Assembly: GCA_947258815.1 (NCBI GenBank) | Contig: CAMYJW010000030.1 | Location: 62,001 to 126,000, forward strand | Direction: 5' to 3' | Length of the DNA: 64,000 nucleotides | Origin: an uncultured Sphingomonadaceae bacterium | GTDB lineage: Bacteria; Pseudomonadota; Alphaproteobacteria; Sphingomonadales; Sphingomonadaceae | The notes under the pieces: model-generated | Told to the model about the DNA's origin: nothing | The model's database searches: none | The model's input: only the letters and a program-made list of their open reading frames with translations | Shown here: positions 34,245 through 42,767 of the stretch, piece after piece | Layout of the letters: each line of letters opens with the position of its first letter | How positions within the stretch are numbered: the stretch's first letter is position 1 | Made by a program: the position numbers and the translations under genes

Positions 34245-35531
34245 GTGAACAACGATTGCCGGACAGAACCAACCGCCACCGATGCACATATTGAATGGCT
34301 CGCCAAAAACGCAACTGAGCCAAATGCGGATCCTGACGACACAAGTAATGCTTCGCTTTACTCCCAGGACAACTGGCAACCTGTGTTCAAGCGCATGCGG
34401 GAGACCGCGCCTGTAAACCGGACAACCGGCACATCCATCGGCGATTTCTGGAACGTGTGCAGTCACGCGCTCCTGCAGGAAGTGGAATCGCGCACCGACG
34501 TGTTCTCGTCATCGTGGGAACACGGCGGCATTGCGCTCGCAGATCCACCGCCGGGCGAAGACTTTGAACTGCCGATGTTTCTGGCGATGGACGATCCAGA
34601 GCATGCCGAAAGGCGGCGAACCGTTGCGCCGGCATTTACGCCCGCCGAAATCAATCGCTTGTCGGTCGATATCCGCAAGCGAACGGGCGAATTGCTGGAT
34701 AGCCTGCCGCTTGGCGTTCAGTTCAACTGGGTCGATGAAGTTTCTGTTGAACTGTCGACCCAGATGCTGGCGCTGCTGCTTGGTTTTCCGTGGGATGACA
34801 GACATTTGCTGGCATTCTGGTCAGACTGGGCGGGGAATATGGAAGTCACGCAGATTCCTGAACTTTTCCAGCTAAGGCGCGAAATTCTGGTCGAAATGGC
34901 TGGATACTTTCACGGACTCTGGGAGGCAAAACGAAGCGCTCCGAAATCTCCGGATCTGCTTTCGATGATGATCCACAGCGACAGTATGTCGGAAATGGGT
35001 CCGCTGGAGTTCATCGGCAATCTTTCGCTCCTCGTCGTAGGCGGCAACGATACGACCCGAAACAGCATGTCGGGGCTCGTCATGGCGCTTGACACTTTCC
35101 CGGATCAACGCGCTCTGCTTCAGGCCGATAAATCACTGATTCCCAATGCTGTCCACGAAGTGATCCGCTGGCACACGCCCATCGCCCACATGCGCAGAAC
35201 CGCAACGGCCGATTGCGAACTTGCCGGCCAGAAAATTGCCAAAGGCGATAAACTTGCGCTCTGGTACATCTCGGCCAACCGCGACGAAGCTGTTTTTCCA
35301 GACCCCGACGCATTCGATCTGCGCCGCGAAAATGCACGAAGGCATCTTTCGTTCGGACATGGCACGCACCGCTGCGTTGGCGCCAGACTGGCGGAACTCC
35401 AGCTTCGAACACTGATCGAGGAGATGTCTGAACGTCGGCTTCAGGCGAATGTAACGGGCGAAGTCGGGCGCACGCACGCCAATTTCGTTCACGGGTTTCA
35501 TAAGCTTGAGGTGGAACTTAGCCGATATTGA
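34245..35531 (+). CDS. Cytochrome P450
   Basis: A 428-residue soluble P450. The heme-binding loop is FGHGTHRCVG (Cys377), the I-helix oxygen-binding motif GGNDTTRNSMSG, and the K-helix ExxR is in HEVIRW. The GGNDTTRN sequence resembles bacterial fatty-acid, alkane and terpenoid hydroxylases such as CYP153-type enzymes, so a lipid substrate is plausible. The start is GTG at 34245 with GGGGAG upstream. No ferredoxin or reductase gene is adjacent. It precedes the TonB receptor and converges with the fatty-acyl-AMP ligase operon. Confidence 0.93.
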   Translation: MNNDCRTEPTATDAHIEWLAKNATEPNADPDDTSNASLYSQDNWQPVFKRMRETAPVNRTTGTSIGDFWNVCSHALLQEVESRTDVFSSSWEHGGIALADPPPGEDFELPMFLAMDDPEHAERRRTVAPAFTPAEINRLSVDIRKRTGELLDSLPLGVQFNWVDEVSVELSTQMLALLLGFPWDDRHLLAFWSDWAGNMEVTQIPELFQLRREILVEMAGYFHGLWEAKRSAPKSPDLLSMMIHSDSMSEMGPLEFIGNLSLLVVGGNDTTRNSMSGLVMALDTFPDQRALLQADKSLIPNAVHEVIRWHTPIAHMRRTATADCELAGQKIAKGDKLALWYISANRDEAVFPDPDAFDLRRENARRHLSFGHGTHRCVGARLAELQLRTLIEEMSERRLQANVTGEVGRTHANFVHGFHKLEVELSRY

Positions 35532-35639
35532 TACCTGCTTTTGCATTCGGCAACGTCGTTTCCCCAAACCTTGGTTAACTGGCAGTTTACCAGTTTCGCC
35601 TAGTGCTCTTGGCTGAGTCGCAAGCTAACGAGCAATTAA

Positions 35640-37829
35640 ATGCAAAAGAATATGAGATTTCATCGGGGAAAGAGGGCTTTTGCAGGCCCGATCCTGTCTT
35701 CGTTGCTTGCGATAAATCCAGCCTTCGCCCAATCTGACACCCCCAGTCCGTATATCGAAGCGAACTCACGGAATGAAATTATTGTAACGGCGCGGAAAAT
35801 ACCCGAAAACCTTATTTCCACTCCTGTTTCCGTTACAAGCATTTCCGCCGATACGCTCTCCAGCGCCGGACTGCAGAACACGACCGATCTTACCGCGCTT
35901 GCACCTAACGTCGATATCAATGGCGGCATCGCAGGCCAGCTTCAGGGTCAGATTTCGATCCGTGGAATTTCAACGCTGGTTCGCAACATTGGTCTTGAGA
36001 CCGGGGTCGGTATCTATGTCGACGGCGTCTATGCTGGGCGCCCTGAAAATTTCGCGCAACAACTCCTTGACGTAGAGCGGGTAGAGATCATTCGCGGCCC
36101 GCAAGGCACGGAATTTGGCAAGAACACCATCGCCGGTGTCATCCACGTTCAGACCCGTCAACCCGACGACGAAACCCGAGCCAGCCTTCAGGTTGAAGCG
36201 GGTAACTATTCCTATTTTTCCGGTCAGGCCTCGCTCGGCGGAAAAATAACTGAGCAGTTCTCCCTGCGTGGAGCAATTTCATACGCAAATCGGGACGGCT
36301 TTTACAAACATCTGAGTGGCGGCAAGGATGCTGGTTCGACCGACCTGTTAACCTGGCGTCTTTCAGCAAAATATCAGCCGACATCCGATTTTTCGGTAAT
36401 TCTAAGGGCTGACGGGCTGAGGGATCGGTCCACTCCGGCATTTTTTCAATCGGGCACCTTGGCTGGATTTCCAGATCAGTTCCCGTCCAATCAACCGCAC
36501 CGGATCAACAATAATCGTCCCAACCTTCTCGATCGCGACAACAACGGTGTCTCGATGACGATTGACTGGAACGCGGGGAACGTGGCGTTGACCAGTATCA
36601 CCGCATATCGAGAATCTGGATACGATGCGCAGCTGGATGACGATCAGGAACAGATTGATTTTGTCGCCGCAGACGATTTTTCCGATGATTCAGATTTCTT
36701 CAGCCAGGAACTTCGCGCCACGGGTCTGCTAGGTGCTTTCAGATACCTGGTTGGCGCATACTATTTCGATCAGACGGTAAAGACTGACCGGCGAATTGCG
36801 ATCGGCGAAGCATTGGGAATTCCCGGTGAACCGGCTGTCACAACCACGGGACGAGTCAAGGCGGAGAGCATTGCACTGTTCGGTCGCCTTGACCTTCAGG
36901 CCACTGAACGCCTGCTGCTTTCTGGCGGAATTCGGTTCACCGAGGAAAAGAAATGCGCCGAGTTCGTTCAAGGCGATGCCACGGGAATTTTCACGCTGCT
37001 GGGTATTCCGAATCTGGATTTTGCAGCACGCTCAAAAGACAACGATTTTTCGCCGACGATATCGGCAAGCTATGAGATCGCAGACGGCGTGAACGTGTAT
37101 GGCCGGTTTGCGCAGGGCTTCAAGAGCGCCGCCTTCAATATCGATCTGGCATCTTCGCTGGACGGACTTTCTGCACGTCCCGAGAAAGCAACAAGCTATG
37201 AAGTGGGTCTCAAGACATCACTGCTCAACAACCGCCTGTTTTTCAACCTGTCAGCCTTCCTGACCGACCATAACCGTCTGCAGGTTTCACAGATTTTTGG
37301 CAGTGGTCTGGCGCTTAGCAACGCTGGCAAGGCAACCGCCAAGGGCGTTGAATCGGAAGTGTCGTTTCGGATTCTCCCGAACCTTCGCATCGAAGGTAAC
37401 GCCGCGCTGCTTGACACGCAGTATCAGGATTACCGCAACTGCCTGATCCCGGCATCGGTTGGCGGTGGTGTTGCCGATTGCAGTGGCAATGATCTTGTGC
37501 TCGCGCCGAAATTTACCGGACACGCGGCCATTCAGCTTGACCAGCCCGTGCGTTTTGGTGAGATTTTCGCCCGTGCCGATATCGACTACCGATCATCGGT
37601 TTTCTTTGAGCCGACAAATTCCGCGGACTTCAAGGGAGACAGCCGTACGCTTGTCAATATGCGCGTTGGCATGAAGCATGATAACTGGAGTGTTACGGGC
37701 TGGGTCGAGAACCTCACGAACGAAACCTACAAGACCTATGCCGATGACAGATCTGCCCTGGGCGTTCTGAGAACTGCTGCCTACGGTTCGCCAAGAACCT
37801 ACGGACTGACTGTCGCCACGCGCTTCTGA
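35640..37829 (+). CDS. TonB-dependent outer-membrane receptor
   Basis: A 729-residue receptor with a signal peptide ending NPAFA, a TonB box (EIIVTARK), a plug domain (ISIRGISTLV, VGIYVDGVYAGRP, VERVEIIRGPQGTEFGKNTIAG) and a 22-strand-type barrel ending in the required aromatic residue (YGLTVATRF). Such receptors import large or scarce molecules using the TonB motive force. The substrate is unknown. It lies 108 bases after the P450 and its last 31 bases overlap the end of the convergent fatty-acyl-AMP ligase gene. Its base composition is noticeably more AT-rich than the housekeeping genes. Confidence 0.93.
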   Translation: MQKNMRFHRGKRAFAGPILSSLLAINPAFAQSDTPSPYIEANSRNEIIVTARKIPENLISTPVSVTSISADTLSSAGLQNTTDLTALAPNVDINGGIAGQLQGQISIRGISTLVRNIGLETGVGIYVDGVYAGRPENFAQQLLDVERVEIIRGPQGTEFGKNTIAGVIHVQTRQPDDETRASLQVEAGNYSYFSGQASLGGKITEQFSLRGAISYANRDGFYKHLSGGKDAGSTDLLTWRLSAKYQPTSDFSVILRADGLRDRSTPAFFQSGTLAGFPDQFPSNQPHRINNNRPNLLDRDNNGVSMTIDWNAGNVALTSITAYRESGYDAQLDDDQEQIDFVAADDFSDDSDFFSQELRATGLLGAFRYLVGAYYFDQTVKTDRRIAIGEALGIPGEPAVTTTGRVKAESIALFGRLDLQATERLLLSGGIRFTEEKKCAEFVQGDATGIFTLLGIPNLDFAARSKDNDFSPTISASYEIADGVNVYGRFAQGFKSAAFNIDLASSLDGLSARPEKATSYEVGLKTSLLNNRLFFNLSAFLTDHNRLQVSQIFGSGLALSNAGKATAKGVESEVSFRILPNLRIEGNAALLDTQYQDYRNCLIPASVGGGVADCSGNDLVLAPKFTGHAAIQLDQPVRFGEIFARADIDYRSSVFFEPTNSADFKGDSRTLVNMRVGMKHDNWSVTGWVENLTNETYKTYADDRSALGVLRTAAYGSPRTYGLTVATRF

Positions 37830-39580
37830 TCGCGCTCAAGCCACGGCTTGATCGGCCCTGCCGAACATACGACGGGCAATTCGCCGTTCATAAGCAACCG
37901 GGCGGCCTTGCGCCTTTGCACCTTGCCGCTTGTCGTTCGCGGTATCGCCCCTTCCGCAACGAATACCAGGTCCGTCAAACCAAGATCGAGCTGCTCGATA
38001 CACATCGAACGCAACGCCAACGCGAGTTCCTGCGACGCACTTTCGGTCAATTCGTTCAGTTGCGAACGGGCACGTTCCGCAATCAGCACGACATGGCGCT
38101 CATCCCCGATTTCGATCTGCACGGCTGCCGACCGTGCCTGTCCGACATCACCCGATATGTCCGCCCAGATCAGTTCAACATCGCTGGGCGCGAAATTGCG
38201 ACCCTTGATGATGATCAGATCGCTGATCCTGCCCACCACGTAAATTCCATCGGTGCTGGCAAAACCCAGATCGCCGGTTCGCGCATATGGCCCCTCGCCG
38301 GTCGAAAGGAACGCGCCGAACACGTCCTGCGTCGCTTCATCGCGCTGCCAGTACCCCTTGGCGATGTGCGGCCCGCTCAGCCAGATTTCTCCCATCTCGC
38401 CGGTCGGCAGATTGCGCCCCGTATCAGGGTCCACGATAATCGCGGTGCTGCCGGCCATAGCCGGGCCGCAACATGTCAGGTTGACACTGCCACCAGCATC
38501 TTCCTCCACCACCTCGGCACGCCCTTGCGAAAGGGCACCACTGTCAAACCGGCCATATACGGGCTCGCTCCATGGGGGAGCGGCAACGGTCACCAGCGTG
38601 CATTCGGCCAGTCCGTAACAAGGCAAAAACGCGCGCCTGTCGAACCCTATCGGCGCGAAAGTCCGCGCAAACAGATCGAGCGTTCCGGGGCGAACCTGCT
38701 CGGCTCCGTTGAAAGCTACCCGCCAGCTCGAAAGGTCGATATCAGGCAGCCCCTTGCGCTGCGCCTGTCGAACGCAAAGATCAAAACCGAAATTGGGGCC
38801 GCCGCTGGTGTGCGCGCCATATCGCGCTATCAGTTCCAGCCAGCTCAGCGGCGATTTGATGAATGCCGCCGGCGCCGTGAGCACACATGTCGATCCCAGG
38901 AACAGCGGCTGAAGGATGTTTCCGAACAGGCCCTGATCGTGGAAGTGCGGCACCCAGCCAACGAAATGGGAATCACCATCATGGCCAAAAGCATGGCGGA
39001 TTATCGTTTCATCGGCCAGCACGTTGCCATGCGTGATCATCACGCCTTTGGGTTCCTTGGTGGTGCCAGATGTAAACTGGAGAACGGCCAGATCATCGGG
39101 CCCGACGGCAACCGGATCGAACGGCTCCCGATAGTCCGTCAGGCTCTGGAACTCGAGAAAACGGGTTGTCCCGCCTGCAAGCGCGGCGTTGAGCTCCTCC
39201 CCATACATCTTTGCCATCGATGCATCGAGAACCAGCGCTTCGGGATCGAATTGCGCCATGAGAACCAGCAGATTGTTCAACCGCGCGCGACGGCGACCGA
39301 TCGGCGCGATCGGAACCGCGACGCTGCCAACCGCAAAACAGGCCAGCAACGCCCGCACGAAATCGAGACCGGGCGCAAACAGCAGCCCGATCCGCTGGCC
39401 CGCCAGACCGTTTGCCGCAAATGCGCCTGCAAGTTCGCGAATTTCAGTGCCGAGCTGCGCATACGTAAGGCGTTCGACAGCGCCATCACCAAGATCGAAA
39501 ATCAGCGCCGGCCGCTCCGGCTGCGAACGGCCGTGGTCAAGTATTATATCAACTATCGAGCGGTCGTAATTGATTTTCAT
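37799..39580 (-). CDS. Fatty-acyl-AMP ligase (FAAL)
   Basis: A 593-residue adenylate-forming enzyme that activates a fatty acid as acyl-AMP and passes it to a carrier protein. The ATP loop is LQFTSGTTKEPKGVMITHGN. FAAL-specific neighbours are clear: GWVPHFHDQGLFGNILQPLF and TSGGPNFGFDLCVRQ. The C-terminal catalytic region includes IIIKGRNFAPSDVEL and ends with the usual SGKVQRRK. Unlike CoA ligases, FAALs load an ACP, and a free-standing ACP lies two genes upstream. It starts 63 bases after the methyltransferase stop, so probably the same transcript. Confidence 0.92.
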   Translation of the reverse strand: MKINYDRSIVDIILDHGRSQPERPALIFDLGDGAVERLTYAQLGTEIRELAGAFAANGLAGQRIGLLFAPGLDFVRALLACFAVGSVAVPIAPIGRRRARLNNLLVLMAQFDPEALVLDASMAKMYGEELNAALAGGTTRFLEFQSLTDYREPFDPVAVGPDDLAVLQFTSGTTKEPKGVMITHGNVLADETIIRHAFGHDGDSHFVGWVPHFHDQGLFGNILQPLFLGSTCVLTAPAAFIKSPLSWLELIARYGAHTSGGPNFGFDLCVRQAQRKGLPDIDLSSWRVAFNGAEQVRPGTLDLFARTFAPIGFDRRAFLPCYGLAECTLVTVAAPPWSEPVYGRFDSGALSQGRAEVVEEDAGGSVNLTCCGPAMAGSTAIIVDPDTGRNLPTGEMGEIWLSGPHIAKGYWQRDEATQDVFGAFLSTGEGPYARTGDLGFASTDGIYVVGRISDLIIIKGRNFAPSDVELIWADISGDVGQARSAAVQIEIGDERHVVLIAERARSQLNELTESASQELALALRSMCIEQLDLGLTDLVFVAEGAIPRTTSGKVQRRKAARLLMNGELPVVCSAGPIKPWLERDQKRVATVSP

Positions 39581-39643
39581 ATCTTTTAGACCCGGACCGT
39601 TATCATCAATCTCTCTGGTTCACCCGAAATTCCGCATAAGGCA

Positions 39644-40510
39644 TCAAACGGGGCTGAGCGCGATCCGCAACAACGCAATCTTGCGCATTCTGAAGCCCGC
39701 CGCCGACATACGAAGATATCGCGAATATTTGTCTGCCGGATCGGTTTGCGGGTCGACGACACCGCTCCTCACCGCACGCTTGAGGTTTCTGCTCCAGATT
39801 TCGCAAGTGCGCGCGTAATCGAGGCCATCGTCGCGCACCTTTTCTATGTTGAACAAACCATTGGCCGCGACTTCGATATCTTCGAGTGTCGGCAACTCGG
39901 CATCAGGAAATATATCATTTGATATAAATGGGTTGGCTTCTTCAGGTGTCATATTACCATAAGCAATGGTCTGCAGCGAAACACGCCCTTTGCCCTGCGT
40001 CCACGCCCGACAGGCCTTGAAGAACTCGCGATAAACCTCTCGCCGTTCATCAACGGTCTGCTCAGGGTGAGCAAAGTGTTCGAACGCACCGATCGAAATG
40101 ATCCCGTCAAATGGCGCATCCGGTTTGAAATCACGCCAGTTCGTCAGCACTGCATCGATACCGGGAGTTTTCTGGCCACGCAGATGCGCGTGTTGCTCTT
40201 CGCTGAGCGTGACGCCAACGCATTCCTTCACGCCAAAATCGTCCTTCAGGACACGCATCATCGCGCCCCAGCCACACCCGACATCAAGCACGCGCATACC
40301 CTCACCCGCGCCGATCGATTCAGCGTGATACGCGTGCTTGCGGTGCTGGGCTTCGTCCAGCGATGCGTCCTCAGCCAGTCCATCCCACATCGCGCTGGAA
40401 TAGGTCAGCGTCGGATCGAGCCAGGCTGCGAAAAATGCATTTCCCACATCATAGTGATGCCGGATAGCCGAGGCGGAACCGCCAAATTCGATCTCTGGCG
40501 TGGCAGTCAT
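39644..40510 (-). CDS. Cyclopropane-fatty-acyl synthase-like SAM methyltransferase
   Basis: A 288-residue class I methyltransferase of the CFA/mycolic-acid-modification family. It has the substrate-side HHYDVGNAFF and YSSAMW near the N-terminus, SAM motif I VLDVGCGWG (74-82), and SIGAFEHF, whose Glu144 corresponds to the bicarbonate-binding glutamate of this family. Its length is that of mycobacterial CmaA/MmaA enzymes, which act on acyl-ACP, rather than the longer phospholipid CFA synthases. It overlaps the ACP gene by ATGA. Products could be cyclopropane, methyl-branched or methoxy acyl chains. Confidence 0.88.
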   Translation of the reverse strand: MTATPEIEFGGSASAIRHHYDVGNAFFAAWLDPTLTYSSAMWDGLAEDASLDEAQHRKHAYHAESIGAGEGMRVLDVGCGWGAMMRVLKDDFGVKECVGVTLSEEQHAHLRGQKTPGIDAVLTNWRDFKPDAPFDGIISIGAFEHFAHPEQTVDERREVYREFFKACRAWTQGKGRVSLQTIAYGNMTPEEANPFISNDIFPDAELPTLEDIEVAANGLFNIEKVRDDGLDYARTCEIWSRNLKRAVRSGVVDPQTDPADKYSRYLRMSAAGFRMRKIALLRIALSPV

Positions 40511-40815
40511 TGGAGCGCCGAATATTGCTGATCGCCGGACGCCATCGCACGAACGGCCGCTGCCATGTTTTCAGAGGCCTGTGCTATCGATTCAGCTTCA
40601 AACAGCAACTCAAGCGGCAGTTCGTCGGGCAATTCCAGCCAGTCCTCAAAACCGGTCATCAATTCGATGGCCTTCCCTGAATCGATGCCGAAACTTTCAA
40701 AGCTTGCATCACGCGACACCGCTTCCGCCGTGATGTTGACGAATTCCGCAATTCGCGCGCTGATCCACGCTTCAATTTCCGCGGAGGTGATTTCCTGAAT
40801 TCTTTTGACGCTCAT
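40507..40815 (-). CDS. Free-standing acyl carrier protein
   Basis: A 102-residue ACP. The phosphopantetheine site is SFGIDSGKAIEL (Ser46), set in a four-helix carrier fold. The start at 40815 (MSVKRIQEIT) has GGAGA upstream; the track's 40839 does not. It is coupled by ATGA to the methyltransferase and lies 68 bases after luxI. It is distinct from the housekeeping AcpP, having a longer N-terminus and DSGK in place of DSL, so it is probably the dedicated carrier for the FAAL. Confidence 0.88.
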   Translation of the reverse strand: MSVKRIQEITSAEIEAWISARIAEFVNITAEAVSRDASFESFGIDSGKAIELMTGFEDWLELPDELPLELLFEAESIAQASENMAAAVRAMASGDQQYSALQ

Positions 40816-40883
40816 CCCATCTCTCCGGATCGCAAGCATGCCCTACCGGAACATTTTACCACCACGATGACAAGCCTTGCGGG

Positions 40884-41684
40884 CTAGGAAACCCGGCGAA
40901 CGGGCGAGTTATCCAGAGTTGAGAAAGAACCGTAATATTCGGCCGGTCGTTTCGACGGCGCCTCGGCAATTGGCGTGGGAGCGGCCTCAGGCTGAGAAGC
41001 CAGCTTCTTCAGGTCCGGCCGCGTGCACATGATCCGGTTCGCCGCATCGTGAACGCTGTTTTCTCCGGGCCGAAGTTCATGAATCTCGATGAAAGACGGC
41101 TGCGGCAGGCCCCACATCTTTCGCATTTTCTCAAGCGCGGTTTCCGAAACCTCAAGCTCATAGGCAACGGCATCGCCTTCATCGTAAGGCACGGCCGGAC
41201 CAAGCAACTTGAGCTTCCAGCCGACACCATAACAAAAGCTCAGCATTCGGACATCGGTGAAGCCGACACAGCGATCAACGCCCGCATTCAGCGCAATTTC
41301 AAGCGGTGCGATCATGCACGCGGCCTTTCGCCGCAAATTGTGCCTGCGCACGCCGCGTTCAACCGAAAATCCACGACTGAGTTCCCAGGTCTTGCCATCG
41401 TTGATCGGGCGAATATCGGCGGGAAGCACATGGGCAAAGTGATCGACGAGCATCGAACGATCGTCAGCGGGCCGAAAGCGCAGCCCCATCACAACCTCTC
41501 CATCAGACGAAAAGCCGACGACATTGCTTGCGCGTTCGTCGTCATACTCGTCAAATTCCATACCATCCAGAACCGGCAGGTTCCAGCTCAGCTCATCAAC
41601 GAAAACAGCCTTGCGGGCGCGATGAATCCCTTTGATTTCTTCGCCATACAGGTGGCAGTTTTCCGGCGAAATGAGGTGTATCAA
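40884..41684 (-). CDS. LuxI-type acyl-homoserine-lactone synthase
   Basis: A 266-residue autoinducer synthase. The family's invariant residues fall at their canonical numbers: Arg24, Phe28, Trp34, Glu43, Asp45, Asp48, then an Arg in MGLRFRP and Glu101/Arg104 in WELSRGF. The enzyme makes acyl-homoserine lactones from SAM and an acyl-ACP or acyl-CoA. The start is TTG at 41684, with AGGGAG 6 bases upstream. About 60 residues beyond the usual end form a Pro/Ala-rich tail. It is the first gene before ACP, methyltransferase and FAAL on the same strand. Confidence 0.88.
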   Translation of the reverse strand: MIHLISPENCHLYGEEIKGIHRARKAVFVDELSWNLPVLDGMEFDEYDDERASNVVGFSSDGEVVMGLRFRPADDRSMLVDHFAHVLPADIRPINDGKTWELSRGFSVERGVRRHNLRRKAACMIAPLEIALNAGVDRCVGFTDVRMLSFCYGVGWKLKLLGPAVPYDEGDAVAYELEVSETALEKMRKMWGLPQPSFIEIHELRPGENSVHDAANRIMCTRPDLKKLASQPEAAPTPIAEAPSKRPAEYYGSFSTLDNSPVRRVS

Positions 41685-42004
41685 CTAACGCTCCCTAACC
41701 CCTGTATTTACCCGTATATTCGCAAAACGGTATCATATTTATATCATATGATGGAACGAAGACTAGATGAAACTTTCCTGCTAACTATACCCACGAAACG
41801 GTTGATCTTGCACAATGCTCGCCTCGACGCGCCCCTGATCGACGCGCCTCCGGCGCAACGGGCCGCCACGCAACGTCTAGGCCGGGCGACGACGCACCGC
41901 CAAACGGAACCAGAACATCCCGACAGAGATTACGCGTGATGCACTATATTTATGCGATATCGTAGGGTGTTATGGCGGTATTCACACCCACCATATCAAT
42001 CGGG
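41685..42004. promoter_or_regulatory. luxR-luxI intergenic region
   Basis: About 320 bases with no believable gene; the plus-strand ORF across it is the shadow of luxI. The luxI-proximal 80 bases are AT-rich and hold the direct repeat TATCATAT-N3-TATCATAT (41731-41749) and a 19-bp dyad (listed separately). The middle is GC-rich with a small GCGCC-TCC-GGCGC stem. It should contain the promoter for luxI and the genes after it. Confidence 0.5.
41712..41730 (-). promoter_or_regulatory. Candidate lux-box-like dyad upstream of luxI
   Basis: On the luxI strand CCGTTTTGCGAATATACGG has CCGTxT / AxACGG arms, the size and symmetry of LuxR-type sites. It is only 28-46 bases before the TTG start, which suits repression or a very short leader better than classical activation. 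Confidence 0.35.
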
Positions 42005-42571
42005 TCAGCGGTGACCGGCTGACATTTTCAGTTGGGCACGATCACGATGCACCTGCACTGCAAAAGCTGAAATGCCAAGCTGTTCTCCCGCATCCAGGTC
42101 GCAGACACCCTGCTCTGAAAATTCAAGAGATCTACGTTGGGCAGTTGTGAGCTGAACTGACTGCGTATCCGATTTCGCCTCAACAAGCGTCAACAGACGG
42201 CAGAGATACAGAACCGACATCGTATGGAGGTTCGCCTCGTCCTCACGGGTCAGCGAGGCACCGGGATGAAAGACTTCAACGATATATGGGCGATCATCCC
42301 ATCCCCTTACCGCGAATTCGGTGGATGAGGTGTTTCCACAATCAATTTCCGCTGATCCCTGACCGGTTCGGGAGCTGAGAAGCATCGAACGGTTTTCGCT
42401 CTCGTCAAGCGCGTAGCAGACATGGCCGGAAACACCGTTCAGTTCGAGTGCGCGCGAGAAGCGCTCGCGAAGGTCCTCTGCCGTCAGCGCATCGTTTACA
42501 CCATTACAAAACTCGGTGAACGCCGGAACACTGCCAGACTGCATCTTCGTGGTTGGGAAATGCTGAACCAT
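42005..42571 (-). CDS. Short, divergent LuxR-family regulator
   Basis: A 188-residue protein upstream of luxI. Residues about 140-186 (LTTAQRRSLEFSEQG...LGISAFAVQVHRDRAQLKM) align with the LuxR helix-turn-helix, but the usual LTxREREVL start reads LTTAQRRSL. The preceding 130 residues are shorter than a normal autoinducer domain, and I cannot find the expected Trp/Tyr/Asp ligand pattern. It may be a degenerate or specialised quorum-sensing regulator. The assignment depends partly on linkage to luxI. Confidence 0.62.
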   Translation of the reverse strand: MVQHFPTTKMQSGSVPAFTEFCNGVNDALTAEDLRERFSRALELNGVSGHVCYALDESENRSMLLSSRTGQGSAEIDCGNTSSTEFAVRGWDDRPYIVEVFHPGASLTREDEANLHTMSVLYLCRLLTLVEAKSDTQSVQLTTAQRRSLEFSEQGVCDLDAGEQLGISAFAVQVHRDRAQLKMSAGHR

Positions 42572-42767
42572 ATCGCCTCTCAGTAAGAAGCTGGCGACAA
42601 TCGCGCCGATCGGTCAAAATCCGGTTAACACCTGTCGCGCACACAGGCTCAAAGGCGCTAGAACAAGGTTTACTTTGCGTTAAACCGCCGTTGCTAATGA
42701 GATCATTACATAAATTTGACCTGTCGCATGAATACCATTGAGGCCCGGATGAGGAGCCGAACCGCAG

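Noticed and set aside
37916-39589. 557-residue plus-strand ORF opposite the FAAL gene
   Set aside because: Arg/Gln/His-rich shadow; the minus strand shows clear FAAL motifs.
41049-41939. 296-residue plus-strand ORF opposite luxI and into the intergenic gap
   Set aside because: Mostly antisense to luxI. The part in the gap has no ribosome-binding site or recognisable motif.
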